A stretch of DNA of 24,344 bases from assembly GCA_003427395.1 (NCBI GenBank), contig BFEA01000440.1, forward strand, positions 1,173,420-1,197,763, read 5' to 3'. Source of the DNA: Chara braunii (taxonomy: Eukaryota > Streptophyta > Charophyceae > Charales > Characeae). How positions within the stretch are numbered: the first letter of the stretch is position 1; the number at the start of each line of letters is the position of its first letter. This document shows, one piece after another, positions 1 to 8,454 of the stretch. The translations under genes were made by a program, and so were the position numbers. A model generated the notes under the pieces. It made no database searches. It was not told the origin of the DNA and was given only the letters and a program-made list of their open reading frames with translations.

Positions 1-432
1 ATATAAATTCTGAAAAGGCACTTTTCCTACGGGAAGCGCTGCCGAAATTTTCTTAGATTAAAGGAAGTTAGATTATATTTTGACAGGTGGTGATTCTCGT
101 AATGCACCTGAATAGGGGAAGGTTTGCCACGAGTCTACCTATCTTAAGCATTTGCTTAGAGGTAGAGTCAGGCTTAGTTAGCTAGGATGATTTGGGTGAG
201 ATCATGATATGGAGATTGTTCCCCATGGACTTATAGGTTTAGCCCTAGGGCATTGACCTGTCTTGTGTTACAGGCCATCTTGATCGATCTGATTCAGGAC
301 TTGGACTAGATTCAGCTTGATCCTTTGAGGATCACCTTCTGTTATCATTGATAAAAGGTCGGTTGTCGATTCGTCGATTTACGATTCAACTCCAACTCAC
401 TCCTGTCACTCAACCTAAAGGCTTTAGCCTTA

Positions 433-460
433 TGCGCACGACTTACAGTGATCGTGCGCA
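433..460. other. Perfect 9-bp stem hairpin
   Basis: TGCGCACGA (433-441) and TCGTGCGCA (452-460) are exact reverse complements around a 10-nt loop. The stem lies in the putative LTR/leader. A second, smaller palindrome (CGACACT/AGTGTCG) lies near 711-727. Function is unknown. Structured leaders are common in LTR elements, but nothing here proves a role. Confidence 0.6.
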
Positions 461-917
461 AGGGTTAACCAGATTTAGGCTTGAGTGAGAAGGAAGATTC
501 TCTGTTATCCTCTTTTCTTTGGAGTTCTTATAGTTGGATGTTATAGTCCATGGCAGCCGTCAAAGTCGAACCCCTTGATGTTCGACCGCCACGACAACTC
601 AAAGTTGTCTACTCAACCCCTCTGCACAGGGTGCAGAAGAGGGTGTGGTCTTCAACCGCACATGGCGGTTGTCCAGAGTCGAGAGATTAACCCTCAAGGC
701 GCGTGTCAGCCGACACTTGAGTGTCGAACGTGACCCTCGCGATTAACAGGGACCGCGTGAGTATGGGTACCACATAGTACGCCAACATTGCGACTGCTTG
801 CGCACGTTTGCATCGCGAGTCGATACGAGTTAGCCCTGCGTCCGCGCGGTTTTATATTGAGTCTTGCGCGCGACGTCTATTCGATTTCCGCATTGGAAAG
901 TTATGGGTTGGCTACCA

Positions 918-1108
918 AGGGGCTAGGAGCGTTGTCGCGTTGTTTGTGTTGTGTCGTTTCGTGCATGTGTGTGTGTTGTTGTCTTGTGGTTGTTAGAGTG
1001 GTGTGCGCGTGGNAGGGGCTAGGAGCGTTGTCGCGTTGTTTGTGTTGTGTCGTTTCGTGCATGTGTGTGTGTTGTTGTCTTGTGGTTGTTAGAGTGGTGT
1101 GCGCGTGG
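918..1108. repeat. Exact 95-bp direct duplication separated by a single N
   Basis: Positions 918-1012 and 1014-1108 are identical over 95 bases, both beginning AGGGGCTAGGAGCG and ending GTGTGCGCGTGG, with one N at 1013 between them. Two identical copies meeting exactly at an ambiguous base is what an unmerged contig overlap or imperfect gap closure looks like. Biological sequence probably contains one copy. Reading frames spanning this point (788-1168 plus, 901-1155 minus) are therefore unreliable. Confidence 0.9.
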
Positions 1109-1477
1109 TGTGTGGGATGCGTCCTAGTCGACCGACGACGAGCCGCGCTTGGCACTTCAGCCCCCTAAGATGTCGGTTCGCATGCGGGTCCGATAGGCGT
1201 ATTACCACACGTATCCCCTATGCTACAGCAAACGAGAAACGCCCTCGGCTTGTCCACCTCTGCGATTGCAACTGATTAGCTTTCGTACTGTAGACTAGTA
1301 GCTCGGCAGGGATACGCCCACCGAAGGGAGGTGACAACTCCTGTAAGGTGTAGGTAAGTCGTGCCTCGCGTAGGCCCTATCCGGTCGTAAGGGCTCGCGA
1401 GAGATATGGCTGGCTCACTCGGCCGGAGCGGCTTAAGGAAGCTCCACATGTATTATCTGCGACGAAGGATTTAAATC

Positions 1478-1512
1478 AACTCCTGCGTGACGCGGCCGGG
1501 AGGGTCCCGCGC
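1478..1512 (+). repeat. Solo fragment related to the terminal repeat of the 7.4-8.0 kb foldback element
   Basis: The stretch reading AACTCCTGCGTGACGCGGCC and then GGGAGGGTCCCGCGC closely matches the outer end of the foldback element near 7924-7965 (AACTCTTGCGTGACGTGGCC, then GGGAGGGCCCTCGC) and the reverse complement of 7361-7402. Only about 35 bp is shared, so this is a remnant end or part of a related element, not a full copy. Confidence 0.5.
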
Positions 1513-1618
1513 TGCCCTGGTGCGGTGCCGGACCAATTCGCTCGATACCGTTGGCCTTCTTGGAAAATGACAGGCCGAAAGAAAAACCGAGTCTGACAAT
1601 CGTGCGAAAAGGAAAATT

Positions 1619-1647
1619 AAATAATAATAATAATAATAATAATAATA
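1619..1647. repeat. (AAT)n microsatellite
   Basis: About nine uninterrupted AAT/ATA triplets in the leader region, directly downstream of an A-rich stretch. Confidence 0.9.
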
Positions 1648-2491
1648 TCGAGAGGAGAAGAGAGTTATGACATCATTATTACCCCAAACTAAGGCAGAAA
1701 CTCAGACCGTGGCATAAATTCGGCGCTTAGGTTTTCTTTTATTTTCCCATATTTCCTTTTCCTTTGCTTCTCTTTTCTTGGTTCTCTTCATTTTGACACC
1801 AATATCTGTCGTGTGCACCTAACCCATAACCTGGCAGAGGGACACTCGGCGCGCAGTAGAACAGACCGTACCCGTCCCTCTACCTTCACGTCCCTAGATG
1901 AACCCGACGGCTACCACGGCCACAGGCCGGTAGTGCTCTACTGTAGAGCAGGGCGCCGAGCCTGCGTGGACCAAAGGAAAGCCCAGTGGCGCCCCCTTTT
2001 GCTAGGGAGGGTGCCAACTGGACCAATCCATAATAGGGTATTATTCAGATATACAAGGAATGTCACGTAGGCTCGAAAACAATCCGATCAGTAGTGGGGA
2101 CCCGACTAAGGAACGAGTACTGAGTAAGATCCTGGCATACAGAGGAAGGTCGGGACACCGCGCCCTCCGACATAATACCAAACGCCCACCCAGCGTCCCC
2201 GTTGGGTCGAGACGTCGTCACTTGACGCATATTAAGCAATATTGGGCTCACGATTCTGTCATTCACTCACCATGCGTTAATGGACTTTTCCAATGACTTT
2301 GCGCTAGCTGTCGACTCTTTCTCATTGCAACATCTTATCTCCTTCCCTTCTTTTTTTTCTTATCAAACGCGCAGCCCCATAACGTGGTCTGCACAGTCAC
2401 TTTTCTCTTTCCTTTAGTAGTATACTCTCTCTATTCTCGTACTACTCTCTTCGCCGCAATTTTCATAACTGTCGACTTTTCACCCTACTCC

Positions 2492-2641
2492 ATGCTTGAA
2501 GCACGTAGGGGACAGGGAAGAGGAAGAGGTGGTAGAGGAGGGAAGGCACGCGAAGAGCCGCCGGCTCGCGCTCGGCGTGAATACAGTTCAGAGGAAGATG
2601 AAGATCAGCCTAGAGGATACGACGCTCAACCAAGATCTTGA
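2492..2641 (+). pseudogene. Gag-like N-terminal fragment, Arg/Gly-rich then acidic
   Basis: The ATG at 2492 opens a 49-codon frame starting MLEARRGQGRGRGGRGGK, followed by an acidic patch (SSEEDEDQPRG) and a TGA at 2639-2641. A second frame (2663-2866) starts MEYFQKKFEAHYG and continues with a Ser/Pro-rich stretch. This may be the frameshifted continuation. RGG-rich basic starts followed by acidic linkers occur at the front of gag polyproteins of plant and algal Ty3/gypsy elements, and the position after a long leader fits. No capsid or CCHC zinc knuckle is visible. It could also be a chance frame in purine-rich DNA. Confidence 0.35.
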
Positions 2642-3239
2642 AGAACTTCATCCCCTAATAGGATGGAGTACTTCCAAAAGAAGTTCGAGGCGCACTACGG
2701 TGCGCCCAACACTTCTTCCCCTCCACATACTCCCAGGGTTCCCATCTCTCCCACAGCAAGTAGAGCCCTAGTGCCTCTTCCTTCACTCTCCACCCCATGT
2801 ACAACCTATTCTCATTCTAATAACTGTACTCTTTCTTGTATCTTCTTCCTTCTCGTCTTACTTTAGGTTGAGTTCAAATGACTCCGTTCTACATTTTGTA
2901 TAAGCGAGATTTCCATTTGAATTTCTGAATTGGTTTCTCTCAAGTCTTCAACTCCTGTCACACTTTATAGCATCCCTGGCTTGAGAGGTTGACTACCTTA
3001 TAGCCGGGGATGCAGGTTCCTTGTGAACCAGACTGCTTGTCGGCCACCAAACAAATTTTAAGAAGGATTATTTTACTTTCTCATTTGCTACTGACTTAGA
3101 CTCTCTGGCACTCTGAAGTCTGAGTCCTGTCTGAATTTTCAGCAGAAGAGTTACCTCACCCATTCATCTTGACAGCAGAGCCAAGGATATAGTCAATCTC
3201 GTCTCAGTGCTCATGAAACTTGTTTTGTCTGCCATGCTG

Positions 3240-3425
3240 GGGATGGGACATACCAAATCCTTTTCCTATTTTCTGGCTTGAGTAAGATATCTTCCCAGCT
3301 TCTCAAACAACTCAGGGGATACCAAACCCTATTCTCTTTCTCTCATCTGAGCGAGGCGTCTCCTCAACTTCTCAGATAAAAGGTAAAGGGGATACCAAAC
3401 TCCTTTTTCTTTTCTCTGGTCTGGG
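3240..3425. repeat. Degenerate ~75-bp tandem repeat, about 2.5 units
   Basis: Three successive units begin GGGGATGGGACATACCAAAT, GGGGATACCAAACCC and GGGGATACCAAACTCC. Each is followed by a pyrimidine tract, a CTGG/TCTGAG segment and, in the first two units, CTTCTCA. Spacing is about 75 bp. Confidence 0.65.
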
Positions 3426-4403
3426 AACTTCATGTACACCTGTAAATACCTGCATAACAACAAGATCCCCAGACAATTGACATAGCTCCCAACAAGCAAG
3501 CTCCCCAACAATTAACAGCCATGCAACAAGTAACATGATAAAAACTCAAAATAAAACAGTAAAATAATAAAACAGAAAAATGATAAAATAATGATTCTTC
3601 ACACCCATGAGTTATTGATTGCCTTGGTTTCGGTCCACCACTGGCCAGGAATGACAAACCTCCTGTCAGTCTGACATACCTTATTCGGCCCGCCTCAGGC
3701 CAGGACCAATTAGACCATTTGTCTTGACGGCCCCTTTAACCTGCCTCCAGGTCAAGACCAACATACCCATTACTCGAGTATGAAAGCCCTTTCACATTTT
3801 CGCCAGGACACCCCGACTATAGCGGGTTTTGTCACCCTATAACAGTAGACCTCCCGTCAGTCAGACTGTCCCGTACCTGGATTTGACCACTGCGGTCGGG
3901 GGTCGGCTCACCCACCAGTTTTTGGCCTAGGGCGCTGGCTGCCCCGCCCAGAATTTTAAACGTGGGACCCGGTCTAACCATAGTTCCAGGCTCTGGTGAA
4001 CCTCACTAGATTGCATCCTCTGACTGCGGTAGGGTTCCAACTGACCCCTTTTGACCTCGCAGACCAGACCCCCGGAGTCTTAGCCTCAGTCAACTACGGA
4101 ATTCGACACTCGCGTCGGGGACCTGCTGACCCCACCAGATTGCAAACTACTGCGGTGAGACTCTGGCTAGCCCCGACAATCAATGCATCTTTTGATTAGA
4201 GAAGAGAGAACCCCAAGCACAGACAATCAGATAAGCATCTGAAATTCCATAATCAAATAATTCATGCCCCAAGCAATAAAACAAACATTTATCAAGAGAC
4301 GTTCTTTAAGTCTAAAGAGGCACTGAACAACAATAAGCAGCAACCGACAATGTATTGCCTTAAGACCTCCCTTCAACCTTAGGGAATACAAAGTGCTGAT
4401 CCC

Positions 4404-4700
4404 GGAGAGGTCCCTTCCCTCATCTGAGAATACTTCCAAGATACCTCCCGTCAGCCTCAAGAAAGCATAGAGATACTGGCTCCAGAGAGGTCCCTTCCCT
4501 CATCTGAAGCTGAAGGGTAGGCAACTTAGCTAAAAAGCACGAGGTCCCCCAGTTAACAACTCTCTGGTCAGACAGGGTTGAACCTCTTTATGTCCATCTT
4601 CCTGATAGCTTTCTCGGACAGGCAACTTAGCCGGCAAGAAGTCCCTCTACTGATAACTCTCTGATCAGATAGGGTTGAACTCTCTTGAGTCTGTCAGACT
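4404..4700. repeat. Two neighbouring tandem duplications (80-bp and 101-bp offsets)
   Basis: GAGAGGTCCCTTCCCTCATC recurs at about 4406 and 4486 (offset 80). AGGCAACTTAGC recurs at 4519 and 4620, and each is followed by an AACTCTCTG(G/A)TCAGA motif and then AGGGTTGAAC (offset about 101). These look like replication-slippage duplications within the retroelement 3' region. Confidence 0.65.
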
Positions 4701-5063
4701 CTCTTAGCTATAAGGGATCAATACTAGTTACCTTTTGATGTGCCACATCCATCAATTCTTTGAGTTGGATACTGCATTAATATTTTGAAGGACGATCTCT
4801 TATCACCCTTTTCACTATAAAGTTGTTCCCTGCTCATGGATCGACTGTGGCTCTGCATCAATAACTTTGATCTCACTGCCTCTAGAGGAAATTTAATTCA
4901 GATGCACATACGAACGTGAATCATCTGGAAGATTTTTCTCAAGTCTCTCGTGTCAAAATCTAACAAGCTGAAAATTAACTCACTGGACTGATCATGCAGG
5001 AATAATCAGTGTCTATTAAACTCTAGTAAGTTTTAGTGTCTTGCTGCCTCACTGTGCTTACTT

Positions 5064-5462
5064 TCAATTTTCTGAAACTGTCTTCTTACTGGATGACTGA
5101 TTCTTCTTTCCTTTCTTTGAGGTCATTTTAGGGACCAAGTCAGGATCTCTGAAGATAAACTTACGAAGTCTTGAACCTGATACCATGTCATGGACTCTTG
5201 AACCATCTATCTCAGATATCTCATAAACCTTGCCTTCTACTTCACCTGTAATTCTGTAGGGACCAAGCCATCTGGGCTCCAACCGTTTAGTCCACTGAGT
5301 CTCAAGAGAACTGTCGAATAGAAGAACAACGTCACCAACTTTCAGTTTCTCTTTCCTTATGTATCTCTTTTTATTCCATCTCTCTTGATCTGACAATCTG
5401 TTGGTTGTCATTATCTCTGCAACATCCATTACTGTCTGGTCAACCTCTGATATTTGTTTCAT
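5064..5462 (-). pseudogene. Integrase C-terminal GPY/F domain (gypsy relic)
   Basis: A 132-codon frame with KEKLKVGDVVLLFDSSLETQ, then RLEPRWLGPYRITGEVEGK and VYEISEIDGSRVHDMVSGSR. This is the GPY/F module that follows the integrase core in many Ty3/gypsy elements. A short Lys/Ser-rich tail ends at the TGA. It is the 3' end of pol. Confidence 0.85.
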
Positions 5463-5519
5463 TTAGATCGGAAGAAGCTCTGAGATAGAATATACCTTGT
5501 CACTCTTTTGGCTTCACCA

Positions 5520-5908
5520 TGCCTTGATTATACTTGCAATAGGTAGAGTAGCATATCGGTCATACCATAGAGTGAAAGGAGCATAACCAGTGGTTCTCTT
5601 GACAGTAATATTGTCAGCGTAAACTGCAGCTCTCGATACCTTTGACCAGTTATTGAGGTTCCTTCACACCATTTAGCCAATGAATCTTTTAGAGTTTTGT
5701 GACCTCTCTCGACCGGCGCATTTGCTTAAGGATGATAAGTAGTTACGTATCGGATTCTGACGCCCAATCTGAGAGTGGTTCTTCTTACAATCTCATTCCG
5801 GAATTCAGACCCTCTGTCCGAGACAAACTCTCTGATGAAGGGGTACCTGAGATACACTTCCTCTATTCGGTCAACCACTTGCTCAGTTGTCTTCCTCTTC
5901 AGAGCCAT
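5520..5908 (-). pseudogene. Integrase catalytic core, 5'-deleted and frameshifted (gypsy relic)
   Basis: The core begins only at MALKRKTTEQVVDRIEEVYL, so the segment with the first catalytic Asp is deleted. FVSDRGSEFRNE holds the second Asp. GVRIRYVTTYHP is followed by a TAA replacing the usual Gln codon, and then ANAPVERGH with the catalytic Glu in the same frame. Downstream a frameshift separates CEGTS from VYADNITVKRTTGYAPFTLW, the conserved post-core segment. Two of the three DDE residues remain but the enzyme is dead. Confidence 0.8.
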
Positions 5909-5911
5909 TGC

Positions 5912-6259
5912 CTAAATCCTCGTCGTAGATCTCTTCTGACATAACACACATAACTTACAGAACATGTAGATCATGTCCCCCATGCCATGCCAGAAGTAGA
6001 GTTTAACTATCTTAAAGCAAGTTGCTTCAGCAGCTCTATGACCGCCAGCAAACCCCTCGTGTGGAGCAGCAATTATTTCCAGTTGCCTTTCTTTCCCACA
6101 GACCACTCTTAATGGAGGCAGTCCTCCCTTGCCATCCACAAAGAGCTGACTCCGTTTTAACCAGAATTTTTTCCTTGAATTCTTGCAATAATATTCCTTT
6201 AACTGTTCTCTTTCCATTTTCTTCCCAACCTCTTGGTAGATCCCATTGTATTCTCTCAA
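5912..6259 (-). pseudogene. Integrase N-terminal H2C2 zinc-binding domain (gypsy relic)
   Basis: The frame shows the integrase HHCC zinc finger: APHEGFAGGHRAAEAT supplies the two His, YFWHGMGDMIYMFCKLCVLC supplies the two Cys, followed by QKRS. The domain is complete here. Directly after CQKRSTTRI the frame meets a TAG, and the sequence jumps to a point about 80 residues further on in relatives. Confidence 0.85.
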
Positions 6260-6610
6260 AATGAATGATATCTCTTCCTCTTTCTTTTCACCTTCTTCTT
6301 CTTTCTTTGAGTCTGAACTTTCCTCTATCTCATGAGCTGCTACAATTGTTGCATTAATCTTTGCATACCAGTCATTCTGTTCTTCCTCTTCTTCTTTTTC
6401 GATAATCGATTCATAGATATAGGCATTAGGGATTTCTCCCTAGCTGTCTCTTTCTTCAGGCCATAAACTCCACTTATAGGAGTTTGGTACTTCATAATCT
6501 TCATCATCTTTCTCATTTGAAAAATTATCAACATAAGAAGATTCTTCAATAGTTCCTTCAATAGTTCCTTCAATATCTTCTTCCTTTCCATCTTTCCTCC
6601 ATTCGATTCG
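6260..6610 (-). pseudogene. Pol linker between RNase H and integrase, acidic and charged
   Basis: In the frame that begins LSRIEWRKDGKEED this stretch encodes a highly acidic, low-complexity linker with two tandem IEGT units and long Glu/Lys runs. One TAG interrupts it (after RDS) before it joins the integrase N-terminal domain. Another frame gives an uninterrupted 83-codon run rich in Lys/Leu, but that is a shadow. Charged linkers of this kind separate RNase H from integrase in several gypsy families. Confidence 0.6.
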
Positions 6611-6612
6611 AC

Positions 6613-7113
6613 TTAGGTCATTGTTGGATCCACTTGTTGGTGTTTCTTAATTGCACTAATCACAACAGATGCATCAGTCCTCAGAATGAATCTCCTTCCA
6701 AGGACATAGTGTATGAAGCACCCGAGGTAGTGAATAATGGCCAGTAACTCTTTCATAAACTGAGTGTAGTCTCTTTTTGTGGAGTTGAGAGTCGTGCTCT
6801 CAAACCTTAGAGGTCTTTCTCTAACATTCTCATCTTTTTGTATGAGTACACCACCCAGAGCAACTGGTCCTCCATCTGCCTCAATGATGAAGGGTCTACC
6901 CCCTTCATCATCATAGTAAGGCACTCCCAACACTACACCACCATCTTTTAATTTTTCCACCAGAGTTTCTGTAGCAGTCTGTTTTTTCTCAGTCCAAGAT
7001 AAGTCAGCCCCTTGTCTTACCATTTCTCTCAGAGGTTCTGCAAGGGTAGCAAAATGAGGAATAAAAAGCCTCCAGAACCCACATACATCCAAAAAGTTCA
7101 TGGCATCTGTCAC
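6613..7113 (-). pseudogene. RT connection plus RNase H domain (gypsy relic)
   Basis: The longest intact piece of pol. It starts in the RT-RNase H connection (FLDVCGFWRLFIPHFATLAE, PLREMVRQGADLSWTEKK) and continues into Ty3-type RNase H: RPFIIEADGGPVALGGVLIQ carries the first catalytic Asp, then RPLRFESTTLNSTKRDYTQF, KELLAIIH and GRRFILRTDASVV supply the Glu and second Asp. The domain stops abruptly after DPTMT. The residues that normally lead to the DALSR motif are missing, and LSRIEWRKDGKE appears in the next frame, so the C-terminal third of RNase H was lost by a small deletion. Confidence 0.85.
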
Positions 7114-7148
7114 CCGCTTGAGAGGCAGAGGTCAGTTTAAACTTTCCT

Positions 7149-7357
7149 CTATCTTCTTGGGGTCAGGGCTCCTACCCTTGGAGAAACATCTAAATCTAAA
7201 ATGGTGACCTCTACTTGGAAGAGAAGTGACTTTGGTCCACTGGGAGTCAGATTATACTTCTGAAGTCTCTCCAGGACCAGCTTCACACCTTCAGCATGCT
7301 CCCAGACAATCTTTCTGACGCCATCCCCAACCAAAGTCTCATTGTCGAGCTCATCAA
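7149..7357 (-). pseudogene. Reverse transcriptase, C-terminal half (gypsy relic), downstream of the insertion
   Basis: After the foldback element the RT frame resumes with DELDNETLVGDG, VRKIVWEHAEGVKLVLERLQ and KYNLTPSGPKSLLFQVEV. This is the region where gypsy RTs have a conserved EH--V--VL-RL---LT--G-K segment. The frame is then shifted near GALTPRR. The expected connection (PDPKKIEESLN then LKRVTDAMNFLDVCGFW) lies in another frame, with a TGA where a Trp is usual. Confidence 0.8.
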
Positions 7358-7968
7358 CCCCCGCGCGAGCGAGGGACCTCCCGGCCACATCACAAAGGAG
7401 TTATACAACAAAACAAGACACGGAGACAACTTAGGGACAACGAGAAATAGTTTCCGTGATCCGCCTAGTGGTGCGAGGTCACGTCGTCCCTTCGCCGCTC
7501 TAGCCGAGTGCGCCAGCTGTACATCCGGCGGTCCCCTACGACAGGACAGGGTGTCGCGGGGCATAAGCTTGCTCCCCTAAGGGTGGTGACAGCCCCTTAG
7601 GGAAGCAAGCTTATGCCCCACGGGAACCTGGCCTGTCGTAGGGGACCGCGGGATGGACAGCTGGCGCACCCCGCTAGAGCGACGAAGGGACGACGTGACC
7701 GCACACCGCCTCGGCGGCTCGCGAAAACTATTTCTCGTTGTCCCTAAGTTGTCTCCATGTCTTGTTTTGTTGTATAACTCCTGCGTGACGTGACCAAGGG
7801 ATGTACAGCTGGCGCACCCGGCTAGAGCGGCGAAGGGACGATGTGACCGCACACCACCTCGGCGGCTCGCGGAAACTATTTCTCATTCTCGCTAAGTTGT
7901 CTCCGTGTCTTGTTTTGTTGTATAACTCTTGCGTGACGTGGCCGGGAGGGCCCTCGCTCGCGCGGGGG
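7358..7968. mobile_element. Foldback (long inverted-repeat) element inserted in the gypsy RT
   Basis: Left arm 7358-7583 and right arm from 7593 are near-perfect inverted repeats around a 9-nt loop (7584-7592). The innermost stem is GCATAAGCTTGCTCCCCTAA against its complement. The outer end CCCCCGCGCGAGCGAGGG (left) is matched at 7951-7968. The right arm is partly duplicated in tandem: the segment running from GTACAGCTGGCGCACCC to AACTC(C/T)TGCGTGACGTG occurs twice (about 7655-7797 and 7801-7940). There is no coding capacity. TCAAC occurs near both flanks (7354-7358, 7978-7982) but not symmetrically, so a target duplication is unproven. Long terminal inverted repeats with no gene fit foldback or non-autonomous Mutator-like elements. 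Confidence 0.85.
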
Positions 7969-7982
7969 CCAATGCGCTCAAC

Positions 7983-8390
7983 ATCGTCTCTTACCATACG
8001 TCCTTTCATGGGATTATCATCACTATGGAGACTGGTTATCTCAGGCGAGATGTCCTGCATGACTTTAATCATATCCCTTTGAACCACTGTCACACCATTA
8101 CTCCAACCTTGAGGCACCACTCACACCTGAATGAGACCCCTCGGTGTGTGCATAGCAGTCATTGGTCGACCAGCAAAGGATTCAGAAAGGAGATCAGCAT
8201 CAGGGAGACTACCTGCATCACGTACCGTTACTAAGTTGAGCTTCTGAAGATTTTGTATCCATCTCAATCCATCCCTTGGTTTCCAAAAGCAAAACCAGTG
8301 GTTCGCATACGATGCATCTGAAGGTTGAGCAACATTAGATGCAATTTTTTTGTCAAGGTACTTTACCACTTCCGCTTCTTCTTTCAGGGG
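7983..8390 (-). pseudogene. Reverse transcriptase, N-terminal half (gypsy relic)
   Basis: In sense orientation the frame shows a gypsy RT start: a YLDKKIASN segment, then FCFWKPRDGLRWIQNLQKLN (the usual KKDGKLR-DLQ-LN region), VTVRDAGSLPDADLLSESFA and TAMHTPRGLIQV. Between SFAGRP and MTAMHTPRG the segment carrying motif A (DL-SGYDQ in relatives, with its catalytic Asp) is missing. A TGA follows LIQV, then PQGWSNGVTVVQRDM continues in the same frame. The YxDD-equivalent reads LHSDDNPMKG: both Asp are kept but the preceding residues are altered. The frame then runs into the foldback insertion at RDDVERI. Confidence 0.85.
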
Positions 8391-8454
8391 AGAGGTGGTT
8401 AATGGACCCTATATTTTCCACCGAATATATAACGAATCATTCTTGTATAACATA

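Larger units (their letters stand above)
1..2870 (+). mobile_element. Probable 5' portion of a plus-strand LTR retroelement (LTR/leader plus gag-like start)
   Basis: Inference. The first ~1.6 kb has no credible gene. It is non-coding, GC-mixed sequence with short hairpins and a duplicated segment. It is followed by a pyrimidine-rich leader and, at 2492, by an Arg/Gly-rich and then acidic reading frame of the kind that opens many gag polyproteins. I could not find a convincing primer-binding site, TG...CA LTR borders or a second LTR copy, so the boundaries are nominal. No pol follows on this strand. Beyond ~2870 the sequence belongs to a minus-strand element, so this would be a truncated copy. 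It could instead be unrelated unique sequence. Confidence 0.3.
2870..5063 (-). mobile_element. 3' non-coding part of the minus-strand gypsy relic, probably including its 3' LTR
   Basis: This 2.2-kb stretch follows the integrase C-terminus in the sense direction of the minus-strand element and contains no credible gene. It has several degenerate tandem duplications (~75-bp units at 3240-3425, an 80-bp offset pair at 4404/4484, a ~101-bp offset pair at 4519/4620). In sense orientation it has purine-rich tracts such as GATGAGGGAAGGGACC, which could be polypurine-tract-like. No second LTR is present in the window, so LTR limits cannot be fixed. Assignment rests on position and composition. Confidence 0.4.
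5064..8390 (-). pseudogene. Ty3/gypsy-type pol relic (RT - RNase H - integrase), inactive
   Basis: Read on the minus strand from 8390 down, the domains come in canonical Ty3/gypsy order: reverse transcriptase, RNase H, integrase zinc domain, integrase core, GPY/F C-terminus. The reading frame is broken by stops, frameshifts, internal deletions and a foldback insertion at 7358-7968. The 5' part (LTR, gag, protease) is missing: homology stops near 8390 and the 81-bp satellite starts by 8455. RT motif A and the first catalytic Asp of integrase are both deleted, so the copy cannot mobilise itself. Domain entries follow separately. Assignment to Ty3/gypsy rests on domain order and motifs. No clade assignment is attempted. 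Confidence 0.9.

Noticed and set aside
788-1168. 126-codon plus ORF and its minus-strand shadow
   Set aside because: Both cross the N-flanked 95-bp duplication and encode low-complexity Cys/Val or His/Thr repeats from a GTGT-rich tract.
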